The notes below the pieces were generated by a model. The model made no database searches and was not told where the DNA came from. It saw only the letters and a program-made list of their open reading frames with translations. From Thalassovita sp. (GTDB lineage Bacteria; Pseudomonadota; Alphaproteobacteria; Rhodobacterales; Rhodobacteraceae): a DNA stretch of 64,000 bases. Shown piece after piece: positions 16,491 through 23,795 of the stretch (position 1 is its first letter; every line of letters begins with the position of its first letter). Position numbers and translations under genes: made by a program. The stretch covers positions 647,457-711,456 of the forward strand of contig CP051233.1 of the NCBI GenBank assembly GCA_017792425.1, in the 5' to 3' direction.

Positions 16491-17924
16491 ATGGAAATGC
16501 CAAAACCCGATCCAATCGTGCTGGCCAGAAAGCCGCAATTGGTAAAACGCCTGTTGCAGGTGCTGCCTGCCGACGCGGTGATCCATGAAGAAGCCGAAAC
16601 CCGCGCCTATGAATGTGACGCGCTGACCGCCTATAAATGTCCGCCGCTTTGCGCGGTGCTGCCGTCCTCGACGCGGGAAGTGTCGGATGTGCTGCGGATC
16701 TGCCACGAAATGGGCGTGCCGGTGGTGCCGCGCGGGGCGGGGACATCGCTGGCCGGGGGGGCATTGCCGACAGCGGATTCGGTGATCCTGGGCGTGGCGC
16801 GGATGAATGCGGTGCTGGAAACGGATTACGAGAACCGGTTTGTGCGAGTACAGACCGGGCGCACGAACCTGAGTGTCACCGGCGCGGTCGAGCAAGAGGA
16901 TTTCTTTTACGCGCCGGACCCGTCGTCGCAACTGGCCTGCGCGATTGCCGGTAATATCGCGATGAATTCTGGTGGGGCGCATTGCCTGAAATACGGTGTG
17001 ACCACGAATAACCTGATGGGCGTCACCATGGTGATGATGGACGGCACCGTGGTGGATATCGGCGGGGCGCATCTGGATGCTGGCGGGCTGGACCTGCTGG
17101 GGGTGATCTGTGGGTCCGAGGGGCAGCTGGGGGTGGTGACGGAAGCCACCCTTCGCATCCTGCACAAACCCGAAGGTGCGCGGCCCGTGCTGATGGGGTT
17201 CGATTCAAACGAGGTGGCGGGCCAGTGTGTCAGCGACATCATAAAGGCGGGTGTCCTGCCTGTCGCCATCGAGTTCATGGACCGCCCCTGCATCCGCGCG
17301 ACCGAAGCCTTCGCCGGGGCGGGATACCCGGATTGCGAGGCCCTGCTGATTGTCGAGGTCGAGGGCTCTGATGCAGAGATCAAGGAGCAACTGGACCTGA
17401 TCCTGGAGATCGCCCGATCCCACAACCCGGTGGACCTGCGTGAAAGCACCAGCGCCGAAGAAAGCGCGAAAATCTGGCTGGGCCGCAAATCAGCCTTTGG
17501 TGCGATGGGGCAGATCAACGACTACATGTGCCTGGACGGAACAATCCCGGTGTCGCAGCTTCCGTACGTGCTGCGGCGGATCGGGGAGATGTCGAAGGAA
17601 TACGGCCTGGACGTGGGCAACGTTTTCCATGCCGGTGACGGCAACATGCACCCGCTGATCCTGTTTGACGCCAACAAGCCCGGCGATCTGGAGCTTTGCG
17701 AGAAATTCGGCGCGGACATCCTGCGCTTGTGTGTCGAGGTGGGCGGCTGCCTGACCGGCGAACACGGTGTCGGGATCGAGAAGCGCGACCTGATGGTCAG
17801 CCAGTTCGACCCGGAGGACATGGATATCCAGATGGATGTGAAGGACGTGTTCGATCCGAAGTGGCTGCTGAATCCGGCCAAGGTGTTTCCGTTGGAAACA
17901 TCTCGCCTGCGGCGGGCGGGATAG
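16491..17924 (+). CDS. glcD: Glycolate oxidase subunit GlcD (FAD-linked oxidase)
   Basis: A 477-residue FAD-binding subunit of the membrane-associated glycolate oxidase, which converts glycolate to glyoxylate. The PCMH-type FAD domain shows VVPRGAGTSLAGGALP (about 82-97), PDPSSQLACAIAGNIAMNSGG and GGLDLLGVICGSEGQLGVVTE. The C-terminal FAD-oxidase domain has GNVFHAGDGNMHP, GGCLTGEHGVGIEKR and a DPKWLLNPAKVFP end. The start at 16491 has a perfect AGGAGG 6-11 bases upstream. It heads the glcDEF operon. The spacer to glcE holds a copy of the dispersed gene-end element. No glcC regulator, glcG or permease lies adjacent. Confidence 0.95.
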   Translation: MEMPKPDPIVLARKPQLVKRLLQVLPADAVIHEEAETRAYECDALTAYKCPPLCAVLPSSTREVSDVLRICHEMGVPVVPRGAGTSLAGGALPTADSVILGVARMNAVLETDYENRFVRVQTGRTNLSVTGAVEQEDFFYAPDPSSQLACAIAGNIAMNSGGAHCLKYGVTTNNLMGVTMVMMDGTVVDIGGAHLDAGGLDLLGVICGSEGQLGVVTEATLRILHKPEGARPVLMGFDSNEVAGQCVSDIIKAGVLPVAIEFMDRPCIRATEAFAGAGYPDCEALLIVEVEGSDAEIKEQLDLILEIARSHNPVDLRESTSAEESAKIWLGRKSAFGAMGQINDYMCLDGTIPVSQLPYVLRRIGEMSKEYGLDVGNVFHAGDGNMHPLILFDANKPGDLELCEKFGADILRLCVEVGGCLTGEHGVGIEKRDLMVSQFDPEDMDIQMDVKDVFDPKWLLNPAKVFPLETSRLRRAG

Positions 17925-17925
17925 G

Positions 17926-17986
17926 GGGCTTTGCCCCCACTGGCCTGCGGCCATTCACCCCCAGGGTATTTAGGACCAAGAAAAAG
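17926..17986 (+). repeat. Dispersed gene-end element, copy 2 (two-hairpin type)
   Basis: The order is GGGGGC-TTT-GCCCCC hairpin, TGGCC-TGC-GGCCA hairpin, TTCACCCCCAGG, then GTATTTAGGACCAAGAAAAAG. It starts right after the glcD stop and runs up to the ATG of glcE. The layout matches copy 7 next to tdk almost piece for piece. Its hairpins inside the operon could attenuate glcEF or stabilise the glcD 3' end. Confidence 0.75.
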
Positions 17987-19117
17987 ATGATGAGACCTGA
18001 GACAGAGACCGAACTGGCCGGAATGATTGCCGGGGCCGAGGGGCCGCTGGTGGTTCGGGGCGGCGGGACGCGGCCCGTGGGCGGACCGGTAACAGGCGAG
18101 GTGCTGGACATGTCCGGGATGTCCGGCGTGGTGCTGCATGAACCGGGGGCGCTGACGCTGGTGGTAAAGGCAGGCACGCCGGTGACCGAGGTTGAAAAGG
18201 TACTGGCCGCAGAGGGGCAGCGCCTGCCGTTCGAACCGATGGATCATCGCGCTTTGCTGGGTACGGCAGGAGAGCCGACGATGGGCGGGCTGGTGGCCGG
18301 AAATGTCAGCGGGCCACGCCGGGTGCAGGTTGGGGCGTGCCGGGATTTCCTGTTGGGCGTGCGGTTCGTAGATGGCAGGGGCCGGGTGCTGAAGAACGGC
18401 GGGCGAGTGATGAAAAACGTCACCGGCTATGACCTGGTCAAGCTGATGGCGGGCAGTTGGGGGACGCTTGGGGTAATGACAGAGCTGGCCTTCAAGGTGC
18501 TGGCGGTTCCGCAGGCCGAAGCGACTTTGGTGCGGCGCGGAAAGAGCGCCCGCGACGGCGTGGCGGCGTTGGCAGCGGCGCTGGGGTCGCCTTTCGATGT
18601 CAGTGGCGCCGCGCATGTCGAAGGACGTACGCAGGTGCGGGTCGAGGGGCTGGCGGGGTCCGTCGCCTATCGGGCCGAGCAGTTGCAGAAGGGACCGCTG
18701 GCCGGGTTCGACGTGGTCCAGGGGGGCGAGAGCGCCGCCCTGTGGCGCGAGGTGCGGGATGTGACGCCTTTTGCCGGGGTTGAAGGCGCCGTCTGGCGGG
18801 TGTCGGTGAAACCCTCTGACGGGCCGGCGCTGACAGAGGGGCTGACGGCGCGCGGCGTGGCGCATCGGGCGATCCTGGACTGGGGCGGCGGGTTGGTCTG
18901 GCTGCTGGTGGATGGGCGGACCGATGGCGGCGCGGCTGACATTCGCGGGCTGCTGGAGACGATGGGTGGACACGCGACTCTGATCCGGGGTGGCGAGGCG
19001 CTGCGCCGTTCGGTGCCGGTGTTCCAGCCAGAGGCGGTGCCGGTGGCGGCGATCTCGCAAGGGCTGCGGGCGAAGTTCGATCCGCGCGGTATTCTGAACC
19101 CGGGGTTGATGGGCTGA
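17987..19117 (+). CDS. glcE: Glycolate oxidase subunit GlcE (FAD-binding)
   Basis: A 376-residue second FAD-binding subunit of glycolate oxidase (E. coli 350). It has a truncated FAD-linked oxidase fold: PLVVRGGGTRPVGGP near the N-terminus, LPFEPMDHRALLG, TMGGLVAGNVSGPRRVQVG, KNVTGYDLVKLMAGSWGTLGVMTEL, and an FDPRGILNPG end. Two ATGs lie in tandem at 17987 and 17990. The start is preceded only by the purine-rich AAGAAAAAG, which is the tail of a dispersed repeat element, so that repeat supplies the ribosome-binding context. The stop overlaps the glcF start in TGATG. It acts in complex with GlcD and GlcF at the inner membrane. Confidence 0.93.
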   Translation: MMRPETETELAGMIAGAEGPLVVRGGGTRPVGGPVTGEVLDMSGMSGVVLHEPGALTLVVKAGTPVTEVEKVLAAEGQRLPFEPMDHRALLGTAGEPTMGGLVAGNVSGPRRVQVGACRDFLLGVRFVDGRGRVLKNGGRVMKNVTGYDLVKLMAGSWGTLGVMTELAFKVLAVPQAEATLVRRGKSARDGVAALAAALGSPFDVSGAAHVEGRTQVRVEGLAGSVAYRAEQLQKGPLAGFDVVQGGESAALWREVRDVTPFAGVEGAVWRVSVKPSDGPALTEGLTARGVAHRAILDWGGGLVWLLVDGRTDGGAADIRGLLETMGGHATLIRGGEALRRSVPVFQPEAVPVAAISQGLRAKFDPRGILNPGLMG

Positions 19118-20439
19118 TGCAGACACATTTCACCGATGACCAGCTGAAAGATCCGGGCACCGCCCGGGCCAATGAAATCTTGCGCGCCTGCGTGCATTGC
19201 GGGTTCTGCACGGCGACCTGTCCGACCTATCAGGTGCTGGGCGACGAATTGGACAGCCCCCGTGGCCGGATCTACCTGATCAAGGACATGCTGGAAAACG
19301 AGCGGGTGCCGGACGCCAGGACCGTCAAGCATATAGACCGGTGCCTGTCCTGTCTGGCCTGCATGACGACCTGCCCCAGCGGGGTGCATTACATGCATCT
19401 GGTGGACCACGCGCGTGCCTATATCGACAAGACCTATAAGCGGCCCCTGATGGACCGGCTGCTGCGCTGGACGCTGGCGCGGATATTGCCCTATCCGGGG
19501 CGCTTCCGGCTGGCGCTGCTGGGCGCCAAGATTGGGCGGCCCTTTGCCTTTCTGATGCCGGATGCCCGGCTGAAAGCGATGCTGAAGATGGCGCCGAAGC
19601 ATATCCCACCGGTCAGCCGCAACGACGATCCGCAAACCTTTGCCGCCGAAGGGGCGCGCAAGAAGCGGGTGGCGTTGATGACGGGCTGTGCGCAGAAGGC
19701 GCTGAACACGGATATCAACGACGCGACGATCCGGCTGCTGAAGCGGCTGGGGTGCGACGTCGTGATTGCCAAGGGGGCGGGGTGCTGCGGGGCACTGACC
19801 CACCACATGGGGCGCGAGGATGAATCCCACGCAACGGCGGCGAAGAACATCCGCGCCTGGGTGGCCGAGATGGATGGCGAGGGGCTGGATGCCATCGTCA
19901 TCAACACCAGCGGATGCGGGACCACGGTGAAGGATTACGGCTATATGTTCCGCAATGATCCGCTGTCGGCGGATGCGGCACGGGTGTCCGGTATCGCCAT
20001 GGATGTGTCCGAATTGTTGATGACGCTGGACATGCCAGAAGGTACGGACAAGAAGCTGACCGTCGGCTATCATGCCGCCTGCTCGCTGCAACACGGGCAG
20101 AAGGTGAAAACCTTCCCCAAGGATTTGCTGAAACGCGCAGGGTTCAAGGTGGCGGAACCGGCGGATAGCCATCTTTGTTGTGGCAGCGCAGGCACTTATA
20201 ACCTGATGCAGCCCGAAATCTCGGTCAAGCTGAAGGACCGCAAGGTGCGCACGCTGGAAGCGGTGAAGCCGGATATCATCGCCGCCGGTAACATCGGCTG
20301 CATGGTGCAGATCGGTTCGGGGACGCAGGTGCCGGTGGTGCATACGGTGGAGCTGCTGGACTGGGCGACGGGCGGGCCGGTGCCGCCTGCGATGGACGGC
20401 ACGACGCGGCGCAATGACGGGGTGCCGATCCTGCGCTGA
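19117..20439 (+). CDS. glcF: Glycolate oxidase iron-sulfur subunit GlcF
   Basis: A 440-residue electron-transfer subunit. Two 4Fe-4S sites are intact: CVHCGFCTATCP (25-36) and CLSCLACMTTCP (76-87). Two cysteine-rich CCG domains follow, with GCAQKALN, GAGCCGALTHH and NTSGCG in the first and HAACSLQHG, LCCGSAGTYNLMQP and NIGCMVQIGSG in the second. Such subunits pass electrons from the FAD subunits to the quinone pool. The start is ATG in TGATG with the glcE stop, so translation is coupled. It ends the operon; the exported protease starts 63 bases later on the same strand. Confidence 0.96.
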   Translation: MQTHFTDDQLKDPGTARANEILRACVHCGFCTATCPTYQVLGDELDSPRGRIYLIKDMLENERVPDARTVKHIDRCLSCLACMTTCPSGVHYMHLVDHARAYIDKTYKRPLMDRLLRWTLARILPYPGRFRLALLGAKIGRPFAFLMPDARLKAMLKMAPKHIPPVSRNDDPQTFAAEGARKKRVALMTGCAQKALNTDINDATIRLLKRLGCDVVIAKGAGCCGALTHHMGREDESHATAAKNIRAWVAEMDGEGLDAIVINTSGCGTTVKDYGYMFRNDPLSADAARVSGIAMDVSELLMTLDMPEGTDKKLTVGYHAACSLQHGQKVKTFPKDLLKRAGFKVAEPADSHLCCGSAGTYNLMQPEISVKLKDRKVRTLEAVKPDIIAAGNIGCMVQIGSGTQVPVVHTVELLDWATGGPVPPAMDGTTRRNDGVPILR

Positions 20440-20502
20440 GCTGCCCCAATTTCGCCCCATCCTGCGGGTAGAACGATTGCGGGCGTTGGGGTCGGAGGCG
20501 AC

Positions 20503-21318
20503 ATGTTTCGGTCAATCATCGGTGTGGCGCTGATTTTTCTAGGCGTTTCAACGGCTTGGGCTGATGATGCGCCCTTGCGCCGTTTGAATACGGGCGATGA
20601 TTCCCGCGGTTGGGAAGCGGTGGGACGGTTGGAACTGGGCGGTGCTGGGTTCTGTACCGGGGCGTTGATCGCGCCGGACCTGGTACTGACAGCCGCGCAC
20701 TGCCTGTTCGACCCGGCCACCGGGCAGCGCGTGGATTTCGGTGCGATCGAGTTTCTGGCCGGGCTGCGGAATGGACGGGCCGAGGCGTATCGGCGCATCC
20801 GACGCGTCGTGATTCACCCATCCTATCGCTATGACGGGCAATTGTCGGCGGATCGTGTTCGCAATGACGTGGCCCTGCTGGAACTGCTGAGGCCGATCCA
20901 GAATACGAAAATTACACCTTTTGAAACAGCATCTTACGTGGATAGAGGCGATTCCGTTGGTGTGGTGTCCTATGCACTGGACAGGGCAGAGGCGCCGTCA
21001 TTCCAGGAAACCTGCGACGTGATGCACCGGCAACAGGGCGTGCTGGTGCTAAGCTGTGACGTGAACTTTGGATCCTCTGGCGCGCCGGTGTTCAGTATCC
21101 ATGATGGGCGGGCCGAAATCGTGTCTGTCGTGTCCGCCAAGGCGCAGTTGGAAGGGCAGCGTGTCGCCTTGGGGGCGCAACTGGATGGGGCGGTTGAATT
21201 GCTGAAAAATCAACTGGTTAATGGGGTCGGGGTCACGCAGGACTTCATGCCCAGGATCAAGGGCGCGGCAACTGTCAGCGGGCGCAGCACCGGTGGGGCG
21301 AAATTCGTCAAACCGTGA
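20503..21318 (+). CDS. Secreted trypsin-like serine protease (S1 family)
   Basis: A 271-residue protein with a signal peptide (MFRSIIGVALIFLGVSTAWA, cut before DD). The chymotrypsin-type triad is His66 in LTAAHC, Asp122 in RNDVALLEL and Ser192 in FGSSGAPVF. The last motif departs from the usual GNSGGP (Ser for Asn and Ala for the second Gly), a variant common in bacterial V8-like or S1B enzymes. A Cys pair (C51-C67) brackets the His loop, and a second pair (C171, C185) could bridge near the Ser loop. GGAGG lies 5 bases ahead of the start. It is expected in the periplasm or medium; the substrate is unknown. The C-terminal 40 residues are a low-complexity basic tail. Confidence 0.9.
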   Translation: MFRSIIGVALIFLGVSTAWADDAPLRRLNTGDDSRGWEAVGRLELGGAGFCTGALIAPDLVLTAAHCLFDPATGQRVDFGAIEFLAGLRNGRAEAYRRIRRVVIHPSYRYDGQLSADRVRNDVALLELLRPIQNTKITPFETASYVDRGDSVGVVSYALDRAEAPSFQETCDVMHRQQGVLVLSCDVNFGSSGAPVFSIHDGRAEIVSVVSAKAQLEGQRVALGAQLDGAVELLKNQLVNGVGVTQDFMPRIKGAATVSGRSTGGAKFVKP

Positions 21319-21359
21319 CCCCCTTGAAACGGGTTCAAACCATGCACAGATCAACGGGA

Positions 21360-21445
21360 CGGGAACGCCGCAGTCGGGTTCCCGCCTGAACCGCCTGTCC
21401 GAAAGGAAGGCTACACTTGGTATCGCTCATGATGGAGGATAACCC
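21360..21445 (+). promoter_or_regulatory. ROSE-type RNA thermometer in the leader of hsp20 (first locus)
   Basis: Three consecutive hairpins fill the leader. The first is CGGGAAC (21360-21366) with GTTCCCG (21378-21384). The second is GCCU-G-UCC (21393-21400) with GGA-AGGC (21405-21411), closed by a GAAA tetraloop with one bulged G. The third is GGUAUC-G-CUC (21419-21428) with GAG-GAU-A-ACC (21435-21444). In the third, UCGCU pairs with AGGA of the Shine-Dalgarno and leaves the G bulged, which is the hallmark of ROSE thermometers of rhizobial hsp20 genes. The Shine-Dalgarno GGAGGA and the approach to the ATG are thus buried at low temperature. The pairing was worked out by hand. Confidence 0.8.
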
Positions 21446-21913
21446 ATGCGCAGCTTTGATCTTGCCCCCCTTTACCGTGCCACCGTTGGCTTTGACCAGC
21501 TTGCCGATCTGATGGATCGCGCCTTTGCCAGCGATGTGGCGCAGCCCAGCTATCCGCCGTATAATATTGAAAAGACAGACGAAAACACCTATCGTATCAC
21601 GATTGCAGTGGCCGGTTTTTCCGGGAATGACCTGTCTGTCGAGGTGAAGGAAGGTGCGCTGATCGTGTCCGCCCGCAAGGCCGAGGACGATAAGGAACGC
21701 ACCTACCTGCACCGCGGGATCGCCACCCGCGCGTTTGAACGCCGCTTTACCCTGGCTGACCATGTGCGCGTGACGGGGGCCGCCCATGCGGACGGGATGC
21801 TGCATATCGACTTGGTGCGCGAAATGCCCGAGGCGCTGAAGCCCCGCCGGATCCAGATTGCCACCGGTTCCGCCACCGCCAAGGACGTCGTGGACGCTCA
21901 GGCAGTAAATTGA
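21446..21913 (+). CDS. Small heat-shock protein, Hsp20/IbpA family
   Basis: A 155-residue ATP-independent chaperone. The N-terminal arm is MRSFDLAPLYRATVGFDQLADLMD, typical of class A alphaproteobacterial Hsp20. The alpha-crystallin domain (about 35-130) includes YPPYNIEKTDENTYRITIAVAGF, LHRGIATRAFERRFTLADHV and ADGMLHIDLVRE (the A-x-x-x-G-x-L motif with the C-terminal I/V anchor nearby). The C-terminal tail PRRIQIATG carries the I-x-I oligomer anchor. GGAGG lies 8 bases ahead of the ATG inside the thermometer hairpin. A strong terminator follows, so the gene is monocistronic. A paralogue at 48.5 kb has the same kind of leader. Confidence 0.95.
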   Translation: MRSFDLAPLYRATVGFDQLADLMDRAFASDVAQPSYPPYNIEKTDENTYRITIAVAGFSGNDLSVEVKEGALIVSARKAEDDKERTYLHRGIATRAFERRFTLADHVRVTGAAHADGMLHIDLVREMPEALKPRRIQIATGSATAKDVVDAQAVN

Positions 21914-21970
21914 TAACCCGTCAAGTCGTCCGATTCCCGCTTTGAACCGTACGGCTGACAGACATGCCCG

Positions 21971-22004
21971 GCCCGCCTTGCTTCCCTCGCAAGGCGGGCT
22001 TTTT
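21971..22004 (+). terminator. Rho-independent terminator after hsp20
   Basis: A perfect 11-bp stem, GCCCGCCTTGC (21971-21981) with GCAAGGCGGGC (21989-21999), closes a 7-base loop and is followed by TTTTT. It lies 58 bases past the hsp20 stop. Confidence 0.95.
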
Positions 22005-22088
22005 CACGGCCATCACAATTTATGTCAGCTATATTGACTTAAAGTCGGGTTCCGCTGATTGTTCCGCATCTGATCGGAGGAGCCCGCC

Positions 22089-23324
22089 ATGAGTCTGCAC
22101 AACCTGTTCGCCTCGCGTATCTCGGGGATGAAAGCCTCGGAAATCCGCGAGCTGCTGAAATTGCTGGATCAACCCGACATCATTTCATTTGCCGGGGGTA
22201 TCCCCGATCCGGCGTTGTTCCCGGTCGAGGCGTTCCAGCAGGCGATGGCCAAGGCGCTGGGGGGCGGCAATCACGCGGCATCCCTGCAATATTCGGCGTC
22301 CGAGGGGTACTTGCCTCTGCGCGAATGGATTGCCGGGGAAATGGGGCGTCTGGGCATTCCTTGCGCCGCCGGCAATATCCTGATCACCAGCGGATCGCAG
22401 CAGGCGCTGGATTACCTGGGCAAGCTGTTCCTGTCGCCGGGTGACACGGCGCTGGTGGGCTGGCCGACCTATCTGGGGGCATTGGGGGCGTTCAACGCCT
22501 ATGAACCGCGCTATGACCGGTTGCAGCCCGGCGGAAACCGGTCGGCCGCGGACTATGTGGCCGCAGCGGGCGCGGGACGAGTCAAGTTCGCCTATCTGTC
22601 GGTGGATTTCGCCAACCCGACCGGGGTGACACTGACGCAGGCGGAGCGCGAAAATGTACTGGATCTGGCCGAGGATCTGGACTGCGCGGTGATCGAGGAC
22701 GCGGCCTATCAGTCGCTGCGCTATGACGGCGAGGCGATCCCGCCGATCCTGGCGCTGGAAATCGCACGCAAGGGCAATATCGACGCCTGTCGAACGGTCT
22801 ATTGCGGGTCGTTTTCCAAGACGCTGTCGCCGGGGCTGCGGATCGGCTGGGTCTGCGCGGCGAAATCGGTGATCAACCAGATGGTGCTGCTGAAACAGGC
22901 GGGTGATTTGCACACGGCGACGCTGAACCAGATGGCGATTGCCGAGGTTGCCAAGGACGATTTCGACGGGCATCTGCAGGCGCTGCGGGCCAGCTATCGC
23001 GCGCGGCGGGACCGGATGCTGGCGGCGCTGGAACGCCACATGCCCGACGGCGTGGAATGGACCCGGCCCGAGGGCGGTATGTTTGTCTGGCTGACCCTGC
23101 CCAAGGGCATGGACGGGGCCGACCTGCTGGCACGATCGCTGCGCACGGAAAAGGTGGCCTTTGTGCCCGGCGGGGCGTTCTTTGCCGATGGATCCGGGCG
23201 CAATTCGCTGCGGCTGAACTTTTCCAGCCCGTCGCAACAGGCCATCGACGAAGGGGTCGCGCGGTTGGGGCGGGTGCTGCAGGCGGCGCTGGCCCCGGCC
23301 AGAGGTCTTTCGGTGGCGGGTTAA
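22089..23324 (+). CDS. PLP-dependent aminotransferase, class I/II (2-aminoadipate/valine-pyruvate type)
   Basis: A 411-residue fold-type I aminotransferase. It starts like LysN/alpha-aminoadipate enzymes (LFASRISGMKASEIRELLKLL, then IISFAGGIPDPALFP). It has the PLP-binding SGSQQALDYLGKLFL, the ring-stacking SVDFANPTG loop, the Asp/Tyr pair in VIEDAAYQSLRY, and the Schiff-base lysine in CGSFSKTLSPGLRIGW, followed by the carboxylate-binding Arg in LRLNFS. Substrate is not determined; 2-aminoadipate or branched and aromatic amino acids are usual. GGAGG lies 8 bases ahead of the ATG. The leader has GTCA (22024) and TGAC (22035) as a short inverted repeat. No MocR-type HTH is fused. Confidence 0.9.
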   Translation: MSLHNLFASRISGMKASEIRELLKLLDQPDIISFAGGIPDPALFPVEAFQQAMAKALGGGNHAASLQYSASEGYLPLREWIAGEMGRLGIPCAAGNILITSGSQQALDYLGKLFLSPGDTALVGWPTYLGALGAFNAYEPRYDRLQPGGNRSAADYVAAAGAGRVKFAYLSVDFANPTGVTLTQAERENVLDLAEDLDCAVIEDAAYQSLRYDGEAIPPILALEIARKGNIDACRTVYCGSFSKTLSPGLRIGWVCAAKSVINQMVLLKQAGDLHTATLNQMAIAEVAKDDFDGHLQALRASYRARRDRMLAALERHMPDGVEWTRPEGGMFVWLTLPKGMDGADLLARSLRTEKVAFVPGGAFFADGSGRNSLRLNFSSPSQQAIDEGVARLGRVLQAALAPARGLSVAG

Positions 23325-23382
23325 CGCTTCGGTCAGGGTTTTGCGGCAAACTTGGGGGCAAATCCACCGCAGGAGGACCGGC

Positions 23383-23790
23383 GTGAACCAGCGCAACCTT
23401 TATCTGATCCGGCTAAGCTTTCCCCTGATCTTTCTGCACAAGGCGGAAATCGCGGCGCGGTTCTATGACCGTCTGTTTGAACTGGCGCCACAGGTGCGGC
23501 GGCTGTTCCGGGCGGATCTGGGGGCGCAGAAGGAAATGTTGGCAATGGTGCTGACAATGCTGGCCAAGGCCAGTTTCGACGCCGCCTCGGTGCAGGGCAT
23601 GATCGCGCGACTGGCGCGCAGCCATGGGGGACTGGGCATCACGCAGGCGCAGTTTCGCGCCGGGGAAACCGCGCTGTCAGAGGCGTTGGAACAGGTGGTG
23701 GGCAGCAAGGTGGACGCGGAAACGCTGGCGGCGTGGCAGTTGGCTGTCCGGCGGGTGATCCAAGCGATGATCGACCCGCCAGAACCGTAG
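23383..23790 (+). CDS. Single-domain bacterial globin
   Basis: A 135-residue haem protein of the flavohaemoglobin/Vitreoscilla-type globin family, without a reductase domain. The A-to-C helices read LYLIRLSFPLIFLHKAEIAARFYDRLFELAPQVRRLF, the canonical globin block. The proximal haem-ligand His is in LARSHGGLGI. The GTG start at 23383 has a perfect AGGAGG 6-11 bases upstream, so GTG is favoured over in-frame alternatives further up. The protein probably binds O2 or NO in the cytoplasm. It lies 58 bases behind the aminotransferase and converges with gabD, 5 bases between stops. Confidence 0.82.
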   Translation: MNQRNLYLIRLSFPLIFLHKAEIAARFYDRLFELAPQVRRLFRADLGAQKEMLAMVLTMLAKASFDAASVQGMIARLARSHGGLGITQAQFRAGETALSEALEQVVGSKVDAETLAAWQLAVRRVIQAMIDPPEP

Positions 23791-23795
23791 CGGGG

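Noticed and set aside
17522..19126. 534-codon minus-strand frame over glcD/glcE
   Set aside because: Antisense to two genes with clear motifs; crosses their junction without relation to it.
21323..21346. CTTGAA...CCATGCA as a sigma-32 promoter of the first hsp20
   Set aside because: The -35 looks excellent, but only 11 bases separate the boxes, about four too few. It may still be part of an alternative promoter; not called. TTGAA-ACGGG-TTCAA is also a short inverted repeat there.
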